Assembly: GCA_013817465.1 (NCBI GenBank)
Contig: JACDCP010000077.1
Span: forward strand, 1-11,454
Source of the DNA: Gammaproteobacteria bacterium
Lineage (GTDB): Bacteria; Pseudomonadota; Gammaproteobacteria; Steroidobacterales; JACDCP01
DNA: 11,454 bases
Direction: 5' to 3'
This document shows, in pieces, positions 1-7,075 of this stretch. Within the stretch, counting starts at the first letter, position 1; the number at the start of each line of letters is the position of its first letter. A model generated the notes under the pieces. That model had not been told where the DNA came from. It saw only the letters and a list, made by a program, of their open reading frames with translations, and made no database searches. A program made the translations under genes and the position numbers.

Positions 1-432
1 GGGTGTACCTCGTACCTCGAAAATGTCGGCAAAATCCGCGTCCAGCTCTAGATCCAGCGAAACCCTGACCGGCGCGCGGCCGAAGTTCGACAGACGCAGA
101 TGCTCGTATTGAGCGCCGCCCCACAACAGTTTGCTGCGCAAGACGTGCAGTGTGCCTTTTTCGATCAGCACACGGCCGTCGCGGCAGAGATCGGGCGTCG
201 TCAAGTCGGCGATCAGCACGCTGTTGTCGAGGCGCACGGTGGAATTGAGCAGCAGCGGCTGTTGCGTGGCTATGCGCAGCCTCTGCCGCGACAAAAAGCG
301 CGTGCCGCGATGATAAAGCCCCTGCTCGGCATCGCGTGCCGTGTCTATGTCGCCATTCAGATCGAAGACCGCGAAAGTATCGCCGTGCTTGAGGACGCGG
401 GGCTGCGCGTCCGCCCTCGCGGACGTGCTCAA
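1..432 (-). CDS. Amylo-alpha-1,6-glucosidase-like glycogen debranching protein, N-terminal part (partial at window edge)
   Basis: The minus strand is open from position 504 to the window edge. Reading from 432, the protein contains LKHGDTFAVFDLNGD, then GLYHRGTRFLSR, LLLNSTVRLDN, GTLHVLRSKLLWGG and DADFADIFEVRG. This order of motifs is characteristic of the N-terminal beta-sandwich domain of bacterial and archaeal glycogen debranching enzymes (GDE_N_bis type). The catalytic GH-type (alpha/alpha)6 barrel would lie beyond the window. The family removes alpha-1,6 branches from glycogen-like or maltodextrin glucans in the cytoplasm. No ATG or GTG lies in frame upstream of the conserved part. The only conventional start is TTG at 432, preceded very closely (2 bases) by GGGAGG. 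A CTG at 474 that overlaps the stop of the upstream glycosyltransferase (CTGA), or an ATC at 489, are rarer options. The gene follows the glycosyltransferase closely and probably shares its transcript. Identity is fairly sure; the start is not. Confidence 0.78.
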   Translation of the reverse strand, partial: MSTSARADAQPRVLKHGDTFAVFDLNGDIDTARDAEQGLYHRGTRFLSRQRLRIATQQPLLLNSTVRLDNSVLIADLTTPDLCRDGRVLIEKGTLHVLRSKLLWGGAQYEHLRLSNFGRAPVRVSLDLELDADFADIFEVRGTP

Positions 433-470
433 TACCTCCCACGCGCCGCTGGCGGGCTCGGCAGCCTGTT

Positions 471-1523
471 TCAGCTTGCCTGTTGCGATGAGGAAAGCTC
501 CGCGTCAATGATGCGGCGATACGCCGCCAGGTATCCCCGCGCCATGCGCCTGGCGCTGAACCGGTCCTCGAAAATCCGCCGGCAGGCGGCCCGGTCCAGG
601 CCCGCCACGCCTTCAACCGCAGCCACGGCTCCGTCGACGTCGTCGACGATGAAGCCGCTGCGCCCGTGGTCGATGATCTCGGGCACTGATCCGCGGCGGA
701 AGGCGATCACCGGCGTGCCGCAGGCCATCGCCTCGATCATGACCAGGCCGAACGGTTCCGGCCAGTCGATCGGGAACAGCAGCGCGTGCGCCTGGCCGAG
801 AATTTCGCCCTTCTCGCGATCCGTCACCTCACCGACATACCGTACGCCCGGCCTTGCCAGCAGAGGCTCGATTTCGTTTGCAAAATATTCCCGGTCCGCC
901 GGATCAACCTTGGCGGCGATTACCAGCTCCCGGCCGGCGCGCTGGGCAATCTCTATGGCCCGGTCGACGCGCTTCTCAGGCGAGATTCGCCCGATGAAAG
1001 CCAGGTAGCCGGACGACCGGGCCTGAAACGGGTAGAGCCGGCGTGGCAACCCGTGGTGGATGGTCGTCAGCCAGTTGAGCCGCGGCACCGGTTCGCGTTG
1101 CGCATTCGAAATCGAAATCAGCGGCATGTCATCATAAGCATTGAAAACCGCGCGATGATCGGGAAGATCGAGCCGGCCGTGCAGGGTTGTGAGCTGCGGC
1201 AACTGCATGGCCTGGCTCATCGGAAAGTGCAGATAGTCGACGTGAAAGTGAATGATGTCAAAGCTGTGGGCGAGACGCGCAACGCGCTGCAGCATCAGGA
1301 TGTGCCACGCCAACGGATCCCGGCACGTGGTATCGAGCCTCAGCGCCTGGTCGACGACCGCTTCGAGCCGGGCGCTCGTCACCGAATCGCCGCTGGCAAA
1401 CAGGGTGACGTCGTGGCCCTGCCTGACCAGCTCTTCAGTCAGATAAGAAACGACCCGTTCGGTGCCACCGTAACGCTTCGGCGGGACACTTTCGATCAGC
1501 GGCGCAACCTGTGCAATCTTCAT
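471..1523 (-). CDS. Glycosyltransferase family 4 protein (GT-B fold)
   Basis: The 350-residue protein begins MKIAQVAPLIESVPPKRYGG; the YGGTERVV stretch (residues 18-25) is the usual donor/acceptor loop at the start of GT4 enzymes. The second Rossmann domain has FIGRISPEKRVD (177-187), with the Arg179/Lys184 pair that holds the nucleotide-sugar diphosphate. It is followed by the EX7E motif in EPFGLVMIEAMACGTP (Glu256 and Glu264) and by GSVPEII (278-284). Length and motif spacing match the family, so the enzyme looks intact. It should transfer a sugar from a nucleotide-sugar donor with retention of configuration, in the cytoplasm; donor and acceptor cannot be read from the sequence. The start ATG at 1523 has GAGGA eight bases upstream. 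The partial debranching-enzyme gene follows directly, which suggests a role in an alpha-glucan, oligosaccharide or compatible-solute pathway rather than in a surface polysaccharide cluster. Confidence 0.88.
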   Translation of the reverse strand: MKIAQVAPLIESVPPKRYGGTERVVSYLTEELVRQGHDVTLFASGDSVTSARLEAVVDQALRLDTTCRDPLAWHILMLQRVARLAHSFDIIHFHVDYLHFPMSQAMQLPQLTTLHGRLDLPDHRAVFNAYDDMPLISISNAQREPVPRLNWLTTIHHGLPRRLYPFQARSSGYLAFIGRISPEKRVDRAIEIAQRAGRELVIAAKVDPADREYFANEIEPLLARPGVRYVGEVTDREKGEILGQAHALLFPIDWPEPFGLVMIEAMACGTPVIAFRRGSVPEIIDHGRSGFIVDDVDGAVAAVEGVAGLDRAACRRIFEDRFSARRMARGYLAAYRRIIDAELSSSQQAS

Positions 1524-1717
1524 CCTTGAAATCCTCGTAATCCGTTACTCGGGCGCCTAGTTTAGACGGAATTCGTCGATCGTGTCGTGTCCCGGCAAAA
1601 GAGCTTCGCTGCTTCGATCCTCCATACGAAAGCTTGTAACTTTTACACGCTTGGCAGCCCCGTTCTCCTCTCCCTGCCCTTCCCCTGAGAGGGGACGAAA
1701 GCCCCTTTAGCTTCGGG

Positions 1718-1803
1718 GGATAATGGGGACATTCCTGATTTACTCTGCAGGCGGGCATCGGCTGCCACCGCGCGAAAGTAAATCAGGAATGTCCCCATTA
1801 TCC
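1718..1803. repeat. Inverted repeat with 27-bp perfect arms (AATGGGGACATTCC family, copy 1)
   Basis: Positions 1718-1744 are exactly the reverse complement of 1777-1803, with a 32-base interior. The core of the left arm, AATGGGGACATTCCTGATTT, recurs in the second palindrome at 9349-9404. The interior is unrelated between the two copies, so selection or mobility acts on the arms. Such palindromes resemble REP/RAYT-type or IS200-like small non-autonomous elements. No transposase gene is present in the window. Confidence 0.85.
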
Positions 1804-1825
1804 AGAGAGGCGCGCTCAACCATGG

Positions 1826-1840
1826 TGGCATACATATTGC
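1826..1840 (+). promoter_or_regulatory. Sigma-54 (-24/-12) type promoter for the otsA remnant
   Basis: TGGCAT at 1826-1831, five bases, then TTGC at 1837-1840 followed by A, against the RpoN consensus TGGCAC-N5-TTGC(A/T). The invariant GG and GC doublets and their spacing are kept; the sixth -24 base is T instead of C. Transcription would begin near 1852, about 28 bases before the start codon at 1880, leaving room for the GGGAG ribosome-binding site at 1871-1875. Confidence 0.65.
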
Positions 1841-1879
1841 ATTCGGCTGGAACGGCTATCCAGCAAAGCAGGGAGCGTT

Positions 1880-3002
1880 ATGCGGGACGGTCTTGCAGCT
1901 CCCGGTTTGCCGGTGCCTGACGGTAGGTATCGTTCAAGGAAACTTCCGGCCCGTCCGGAAAAGAATGAGACCGCCAGGCGCCACTCGCCCATGGAAGGGT
2001 ACCGCTCCGGGTTGGACGGAGGGGGACGCCTGATACTCGTCAGCAACCGGGAGCCCTATTTTCGCGGCGAGGACGGGCGCTGGCAACGCACCCCAGGTGG
2101 GCTCGTGTCGGCGCTCGAGCCAGTCATGCGCCGCTTCGGCGGCGCGTGGTTGGCCTGGAACCCCGGCATTGAAGATGGATTGATCATCGAGGCCGAGGTG
2201 CCCGAGGACAACCCGTACGCACCGGAACGTTCCGATCGGCGTCGATTTTCAAGGTCTGCGCCGTCTTGCCGACTCACCCGCCGTGCGCCGCGATGCTGCC
2301 GCCATCCGTGAAGCACACGCAGGCCGGCGTCTGATTCTCGGGGTCGACCGACTCGATTACAGCAAGGGTCTGCTCGAAAAGCTGGCCGCAATCGAGGCTT
2401 TGTTCGAGCGACACCCGGAGCATCGTGGAAAGGTCGAGTTCCTGCAGATCGCCGTGCCGAGTCGCACCGACGTCGTAGACTACCAGCAGCTCAAACGGCA
2501 AGTCGACGAGTCGGTGGGGCGCATCAACGGTCGCTTCAGCGAGGCGGGATGGTCACCGGTGCAGTACTGCTACCGGTGCTTTACGCTCGAGGAGCTCGTT
2601 GCTCATTATCGAGCCGCGGATGTCGCTCTCGTTGCGCCGCGCCGCGATGGCATGAACCTCGTGAGCAAGGAATACGTCGCCTGCCGCACCGGCGGACGCG
2701 GCGTGCTGGTGTTGTCGGAGTTCGCCGGATCGGCCGATGAGCTGTCGGGCGGCGCACTGCTCGTGAACCCGTTCGATATTCAGGCACTGGCCGGCGCAAT
2801 TCATGCCGGGCTCGAAATGCCCGCGGCAGAGCGCCTGCGCCGCATGCGCTCGATGCGCGCGGTGATCAGCAACTATGACATCCATTCGTGGGTCGCAGAG
2901 ATCCTTGCCACTGTCGTCGAATCCGGCCGATACCGCAGCGCACGCCTTCCGGCCGCTCAGCGGGCTATTGCGGTGCCCACCTTCATCGAAGCGGCGGTTT
3001 AG
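1880..3002 (+). pseudogene. otsA: Trehalose-6-phosphate synthase (GT20) gene with internal deletion and frameshift
   Basis: Two open frames together make up the two ends of a family-20 glycosyltransferase, which joins UDP-glucose and glucose-6-phosphate to trehalose-6-phosphate. The first frame (from ATG 1880; a second ATG at 1991) gives RLILVSNREPY and TPGGLVSALEPVM, the N-terminal sugar-phosphate loop, up to about 2220. The frame then shifts, and from about 2226 the other frame reads NVPIGVDFQGL and VDRLDYSKGL (donor-phosphate Arg/Lys). It continues with GRINGRFSEAGWSP, RDGMNLVSKEYVA, VLVLSEFAGSADEL and LLVNPFD, stopping at TAG 3000-3002. Compared with E. coli OtsA, about 150 residues are missing between these parts, including the segments equivalent to HDYHLLP and GFFLHIPFP that form the active site, so no functional enzyme can be made. 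The downstream part, with a GTG at 2283, could still be translated as a 239-residue fragment. A good ribosome-binding site and a sigma-54-type promoter remain upstream, so the decay may be recent. Confidence 0.85.
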
Positions 3003-3084
3003 CTGTCCTCGTAACAATGGCACGGCGTGTGGTAGTGCGCGAATGTCGCCCACGTTCCCACGTCGATGAAAACGGGAGGCTGAT

Positions 3085-3555
3085 ATGGCGGATCTGAATC
3101 CCCGGAGCATGGCCAGCATAGCTGGCCATCCTATACATCCGATGCTCATCCCGTTTCCGGTCGCTTTTTTCATAGCGACCTTCGCAGCCGATCTCGTCTA
3201 TCTGGCGAACGGCGAGGCGGGATGGGCCAGCGGCGCCATGTGGTTGCTTGGTTCGGGGCTTGTTATGGCTGCGCTCGCGGCGCTGGCCGGCTTCGCTGAT
3301 TTTCTCGGGGAACGCCGCATACGCATCATTCGCGCCGCCTGGCTGCACATGATCGGCAATGTTCTCGTCGTGCTGCTCGAGCTCGTGAATTTTTATCTGC
3401 GCTACACCGAGGGAGCGGCCGAGGCAGTGGCTCCCGCCGGCGTGATACTGTCCGGGGCAGTCGCAGTGCTGCTGTTGTTCACCGGCTGGAAGGGCTGGGA
3501 GCTCGTGTATCGCCACCGCGTCGGCGTGTCGGATGTGCACGAGGGACCGGATTGA
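3085..3555 (+). CDS. DUF2231 family four-helix membrane protein
   Basis: This 156-residue protein starts at an ATG with GGGAGG five bases upstream (3075-3080). Near the N-terminus it has GHPIHPMLIPFPVAFF (residues 14-29), the His-Pro-rich signature of the DUF2231 family. Hydrophobic segments at roughly 19-40, 49-73, 84-106 and 114-135 indicate four transmembrane helices. The charged loop GERRIRIIRAAWLH at 75-88 includes a His (88) that may be conserved, as in families that bind metal or heme, but this is not established here. Function is unknown; relatives are often annotated as predicted inner-membrane proteins. It lies between the otsA remnant and the convergent PurD-like gene, whose stop is 17 bases away. 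A TGGCAC at 3018-3023 upstream has no matching -12 element. Length is normal for the family. Confidence 0.82.
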   Translation: MADLNPRSMASIAGHPIHPMLIPFPVAFFIATFAADLVYLANGEAGWASGAMWLLGSGLVMAALAALAGFADFLGERRIRIIRAAWLHMIGNVLVVLLELVNFYLRYTEGAAEAVAPAGVILSGAVAVLLLFTGWKGWELVYRHRVGVSDVHEGPD

Positions 3556-3572
3556 CCGGCCTTCGGCGTGAG

Positions 3573-4892
3573 CTAGCCTGTGGAGCAGGGTAGCCAACCC
3601 CACTCCTGCAACCGCTGCCGATCTTTGACGATAAAACTTTCACCGATATCCGTCCGATACCGTACGTTCGGGATGACTACTTTCCGGGCGAGCGCATACG
3701 CCCCCTCGCGGGCTGTTTCTGCAGTTTCGCCCCGGCCTGTCACCACCAGGACGTAGCCGATGCTGCCCGCCGTGACGATCCCACCGCCTTCGTTCCTGAC
3801 CTCGGCATAATGCAGCCCATCCCGATCATCGGTGGTCAGGTCTGAGCGAAACGAAACCGGCATGCCTTTCGCAAGATTCGCATAACCGTACGGATACGGA
3901 AACGGCGGCACCGTGAGCGCTACGCCGAGGGCATAGCCGGGGCGCGTCTGGAACGTCAGCGCCTTCCTGGTCACCATGCCGTGAAAGATCTCGGCCCACC
4001 CGCCGCCGGCGTGCAACGCGTCGAGGATCGCGAAGCCCGGATAGCCGAAGCGGGCCGTGAACTCGAGTGGGACGATCCGGTGTTCGGTGACAATAGTGTT
4101 TAGGTTGATGTAACCGACGTAGCCGTCTGCGGCGAGTAGCGGACCCACGCGCGCAAGGGTGCGTTCGAAGAGCTTCCCGTATCCGCGGTAAGTGACGAGT
4201 GTCCCCATTTCGCCTGTCAGCTCGCCCAGATTGCCGTTGAAGAAACGCTTGTGCTCCCAGTCCAGGCACGCAGGCAGCATAAACTGCTCGCCGTTGAAAT
4301 AAGCGCCCACGCCGACTTCAATGCCCTCGATATATTCCATCAGCACAAATTCGGGCGCGTGATCAGCAGCCCACCGGTCGCGCTTCAGCGTCAGCACGCC
4401 AATGAGGTCGGCTCCGTCGCCGAGCTCGCCGATGTAATTCCGAAACGAAGCATAGTCGCCATTCATCTTGAAGACATAACGGCCGGCGTGCTCACGCACG
4501 AAACGGATGGCCTCGTCGAAGCTGGCGAAGGGATGCGTCCGGGCCGGCTGCACGTCCATGTACTCGCCCGCGACCTGCTGTCCATAATTGCGATCGAGTT
4601 CCAGACGGTTGCCCCGCGGGCTTCCGCCGATGACGTTGAATCCCTCGGCTCGCAGCTCGGACTGGAGCTCGCCCTGCAAGCTCGTCTCGAAGAGCATGAT
4701 CCCTTCGTCACCGGCCGCGCGAACCCAGGGCAGCTCCCTGCGCCACTCCGCAGTGAACGTCAGCATGCCGTGCATGACGTCACCCTGGGCTTCAGGATCC
4801 TCGACGTAGACGCGTACCTCATGGCCTTGCGCGGCCAAACGGAGATACATGTCGCCCAGCGCGACGTCCTCCCCGATGCCGAGGAAGCGCAT
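3573..4892 (-). CDS. PurD-like ATP-grasp ligase (phosphoribosylamine-glycine ligase homologue, altered N-domain)
   Basis: The 439-residue protein is collinear with glycinamide ribonucleotide synthetase (PurD). The ATP-grasp core shows YVFKMNGDYAS (139-149, ATP lysine loop) and VLMEYIEGIEVGVGAYFNGE (183-202). It continues with LDWEHKRFFNGNLGELTGEMGT (210-231; cf. QDHKR..DGD.GPNTGGMG in PurD) and PLEFTARFGYPG (275-286; cf. EFNARFGDPE). The C-terminal domain ends with GYVLVVTGRGET and RYRTDIGE. ATP-grasp enzymes activate a carboxylate as acyl phosphate and form an amide or similar bond. The N-terminal domain starts RFLGIGEDVALGDMYLRLA and lacks the GGGGREH phosphate-binding motif that PurD uses for phosphoribosylamine; the Asp of the NARFGDPE motif is Tyr (284). 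A substrate other than phosphoribosylamine is therefore likely. It is the last gene of the operon, 33 bases after the methyltransferase, with only a weak ribosome-binding site (GAGCGG). Homology is sure; the substrate is unknown. Confidence 0.82.
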   Translation of the reverse strand: MRFLGIGEDVALGDMYLRLAAQGHEVRVYVEDPEAQGDVMHGMLTFTAEWRRELPWVRAAGDEGIMLFETSLQGELQSELRAEGFNVIGGSPRGNRLELDRNYGQQVAGEYMDVQPARTHPFASFDEAIRFVREHAGRYVFKMNGDYASFRNYIGELGDGADLIGVLTLKRDRWAADHAPEFVLMEYIEGIEVGVGAYFNGEQFMLPACLDWEHKRFFNGNLGELTGEMGTLVTYRGYGKLFERTLARVGPLLAADGYVGYINLNTIVTEHRIVPLEFTARFGYPGFAILDALHAGGGWAEIFHGMVTRKALTFQTRPGYALGVALTVPPFPYPYGYANLAKGMPVSFRSDLTTDDRDGLHYAEVRNEGGGIVTAGSIGYVLVVTGRGETAETAREGAYALARKVVIPNVRYRTDIGESFIVKDRQRLQEWGWLPCSTG

Positions 4893-4925
4893 AGTGCCGC
4901 TCAGAAATGTGCGCCGGGGCGCAAC

Positions 4926-5945
4926 TCAGGACGCACTATCAGAGAGCAGCACTCCCGGATCCACCGCAAGCGCACCCGGTGCGCCTGTCATGCTCTCCGC
5001 TTCATCGAAGGCTTCCGCTCCGTGTCGCGCTGCGGTCATGACGTCGTGTTTTCCGACAGTCGCGTCCAAGAAACTGTACGCAGCGTTTTCGGGGAGTGTC
5101 GCGGCGCGATAGGTTCCGCAATCGAACGGAACCGGCAGGACCACATCCTGCAATGCCTTCCACCCGTGACGTTGGAACCTGACGAGCAGGCAGGTCATGG
5201 CATCGGCAAGACTGTTGCCGGGTTTTCCGCGCTCCGCGATGAGACCGAACACCACATACGTTCTCAGAGCGCTTCCCGAACCGAGTTCTGCCTCGTGAAA
5301 CCACGCCCGCCCCTCGCGTTGCAATGCGCGCAGCGCGACGACGGTCGCCGGTCTGCTCGTATACAGGCCGAAGGGGACGCCGTGGCAGGACAGCCAACCA
5401 ACACGCCATCCTCGCTCCTCGATATGCTGCACGACGGACACGGGATTCGAGATTGAACCGAAGAGCAGGGCAACCCCGCGCGTCGAATCAGGCACTGCAT
5501 CAATCATCGCTCGAACGACGTCCGCGCCATCCGGACCGCCGTTGACCGTCGGGTGGGCGCCCTGTGGGACATAGGGGGGATTCGATACGAGTAAATCCGG
5601 CCTGGCTTCATGCAGCAATTCGCGCCAATCGGCGCAATGCACGCCCACACGTCCGTCGAGTCGCGCCCGCGAAACATTCCGCCGTGCCAGCGCTGCGTTC
5701 GCCTCACTGATGTCGACGCCCTGGACAGCCAACGCGCCTCGCGCCGCCGCTTCGATAGTCGGGATGCCGCAGCCGCAGCCGAGATCGATGACGAGCCGGG
5801 GATCGATGTGTGCGACTGCGCGACCGACCAGCATGGTGAAGCTGTTGGTATCGTCCGCCGAGTGAAACGTCTCGCCGGCCCCATTGGACAGCTCGAGCCC
5901 TTTCGACGTCCACCGGCGAAGAGGACCGAAGTCAACCTGCTTCAC
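4926..5945 (-). CDS. HemK/PrmC-like class I SAM methyltransferase with C-terminal extension
   Basis: The 339-residue protein has SAM-binding motif I in VIDLGCGCGIPTIEAA (52-67) and the ribose-binding acidic residue in VQGVDIS (Asp78). Its catalytic-loop motif SNPPYVP (121-127) is typical of N-methyltransferases acting on amides or amino groups (HemK/PrmC, RlmA/RsmC-type relatives). GVALLFGSISNP (157-168) and the following segment complete the Rossmann fold. It lacks the N-terminal helical substrate-recognition domain of PrmC and instead has about 100 residues after position 240 that I do not recognise, ending in an acidic, low-complexity tail. This argues against a release-factor methylase and for a pathway enzyme. 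The start GTG (5945) overlaps the stop of the upstream diiron oxidase by four bases (GTGA), and GAGG lies seven bases upstream, so the two are translationally coupled. The PurD-like ligase follows. The methyl acceptor is unknown. Confidence 0.8.
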   Translation of the reverse strand: MKQVDFGPLRRWTSKGLELSNGAGETFHSADDTNSFTMLVGRAVAHIDPRLVIDLGCGCGIPTIEAAARGALAVQGVDISEANAALARRNVSRARLDGRVGVHCADWRELLHEARPDLLVSNPPYVPQGAHPTVNGGPDGADVVRAMIDAVPDSTRGVALLFGSISNPVSVVQHIEERGWRVGWLSCHGVPFGLYTSRPATVVALRALQREGRAWFHEAELGSGSALRTYVVFGLIAERGKPGNSLADAMTCLLVRFQRHGWKALQDVVLPVPFDCGTYRAATLPENAAYSFLDATVGKHDVMTAARHGAEAFDEAESMTGAPGALAVDPGVLLSDSAS

Positions 5946-7009
5946 GCTACCGCCTCACGGCGCATCACGTTCTGGCACGCCCTCAATGTCGCGGCCGCTG
6001 CATCGGCTTCAATGAGCCGTTGCTGCGCATAGCCGAGAAGCAGGTCACTGCTCCACCGGGGGAAGCGTTCGAGCATCGGCCTCGCCACTTCGTCCACCAT
6101 CCACCGCCCGTGACGCTCGTCTTCGCGGATGTGCAAGGTCCAATAATCGTCGCGGCCATTGGATAGCCCTAGACGCCGGGCTGCGGCGGCGAATCCACGG
6201 AAGCTTATCGGTGTCGAGACTTCCGTGTAAGTGAACGCCCCGCAGAAACGCACGAAGAAGCGCTTGTTCTCCGCCAGATAGAATGCCTGATTGATCGCAG
6301 CGAGGACTTCCCATGGCACGCAATCGAAATAAGCTTCAGGCTCGGTGGAAAGGCCGAGCTGCTCGAGCATCGCGGCGAAATACGCCGAGTGCTTGCGTTG
6401 AGGGCGGCCGCCCCCGTATTCCTCGAACAGGATTCGGGTCAGCATACATTGCACATCGCCCGCGGCACCGCCGAGCGTCCGGGAGAGCTGGCTGGCCTCG
6501 ACAAGGCCGTTGAGTGAGCCGATCTGTAAAAGCCTCTTGTAGCCGTCGATGTCCACTTCCTGGGCGAAGAACCGATAAATCGACGTATCAACCGACTCCA
6601 GATCGCGAGCAACCCACGAGTGGATCGCTGCGAGCGGATGAGTAGTTTCGCGTTCGTCGAGGACAACCCGCGCAGCGAGCCATCGTTGCCAGGGTTGTTC
6701 GAGGCGATCCTGCAAATCGAGCAGGACACGTGAGCGTTCGTTTATATAGACGGACGGCGAATCGAACCAATACAGCCGAAGGCGATTCAGCCGATACAGG
6801 ATGCGTTGGGAGAATGTCCGCGCGGCGTCCGCCTCCCGATCGTCCGCGGGGCTGCCTGACCTCCATGCCTGGCGCGCTGCTTGTTCGACGGTGCGGTTCA
6901 GTGGACCGAGTACCGCCGTATCTTTGCCTGCCCGCTCGTCAAGCCCCGGCAATTCGAGTAGCTCCGTCAGGGTCTGCTCCGCAAACTGGTAGCTGGGAGC
7001 GTAACTCAT
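5942..7009 (-). CDS. Heme-oxygenase-like diiron oxidase (iron-containing redox enzyme family)
   Basis: With the ATG at 7009 the protein has 355 residues, almost all helical. It carries the metal-ligand pattern of heme-oxygenase-like diiron oxidases (HDO; SznF, UndA and BesC are members). Glu171 is in NGLVEAS, and Glu197 and His207 are in FEEYGGGRPQRKH. His293, Asp297 and His300 form LHIREDERH, an H-x3-D-x2-H helix. Spacings of 26 and 10 residues between the first three ligands agree with what I recall of SznF. Such enzymes use Fe2 and O2 to hydroxylate amines or guanidines, cleave C-C bonds or desaturate; the reaction here is unknown. The frame stays open upstream to 7186, but that extension encodes the tail of a decayed histidine kinase. 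The sigma-54 promoter at 7076-7090 also puts the transcript start near 7064, so MSYAPSYQF is the likely start, although it lacks a clear Shine-Dalgarno. First gene of a three-gene operon. Confidence 0.8.
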   Translation of the reverse strand: MSYAPSYQFAEQTLTELLELPGLDERAGKDTAVLGPLNRTVEQAARQAWRSGSPADDREADAARTFSQRILYRLNRLRLYWFDSPSVYINERSRVLLDLQDRLEQPWQRWLAARVVLDERETTHPLAAIHSWVARDLESVDTSIYRFFAQEVDIDGYKRLLQIGSLNGLVEASQLSRTLGGAAGDVQCMLTRILFEEYGGGRPQRKHSAYFAAMLEQLGLSTEPEAYFDCVPWEVLAAINQAFYLAENKRFFVRFCGAFTYTEVSTPISFRGFAAAARRLGLSNGRDDYWTLHIREDERHGRWMVDEVARPMLERFPRWSSDLLLGYAQQRLIEADAAAATLRACQNVMRREAVA

Positions 7010-7075
7010 GGCGTGTGACGCAGCCGCAGTATTGAGGATGGATGTCGGATGGCTGTCCACGGTGAAACTGATCAG

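Larger units (their letters stand above)
1524..1879. other. Divergent intergenic region with repeats and promoter
   Basis: This stretch lies between the divergent glycosyltransferase and otsA remnant genes and contains no convincing protein gene; short open frames across it are repeat-derived. From left to right it holds TGTAA-CTT-TTACA (1635-1647), a perfect 5-base inverted repeat that could be an operator. It then has a small stem TCCCCT-GAG-AGGGGA (1681-1695), the large inverted repeat at 1718-1803, and a sigma-54-type element at 1826-1840. I found no convincing sigma-70 or sigma-54 promoter for the glycosyltransferase. Confidence 0.6.

Noticed and set aside
100..1529. Long plus-strand frames opposite the glycosyltransferase and debranching genes
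   Set aside because: They are typical antisense shadows of GC-rich genes, rich in Arg, Ala and Ser and without motifs, while the minus strand encodes clear families.
1681..1695. Stem TCCCCT-GAG-AGGGGA as a terminator
   Set aside because: The stem is only six bases, with no T run, and lies between divergent genes where no transcript is expected to end.
3018..3032. TGGCAC upstream of the DUF2231 gene as a fifth sigma-54 promoter
   Set aside because: The -12 position reads GTGG instead of TTGC, so the essential GC doublet is missing.
4251..5456. 401-residue plus-strand open frame across the PurD-like and methyltransferase genes
   Set aside because: No recognisable domain, and it is fully antisense to two well-conserved enzymes.
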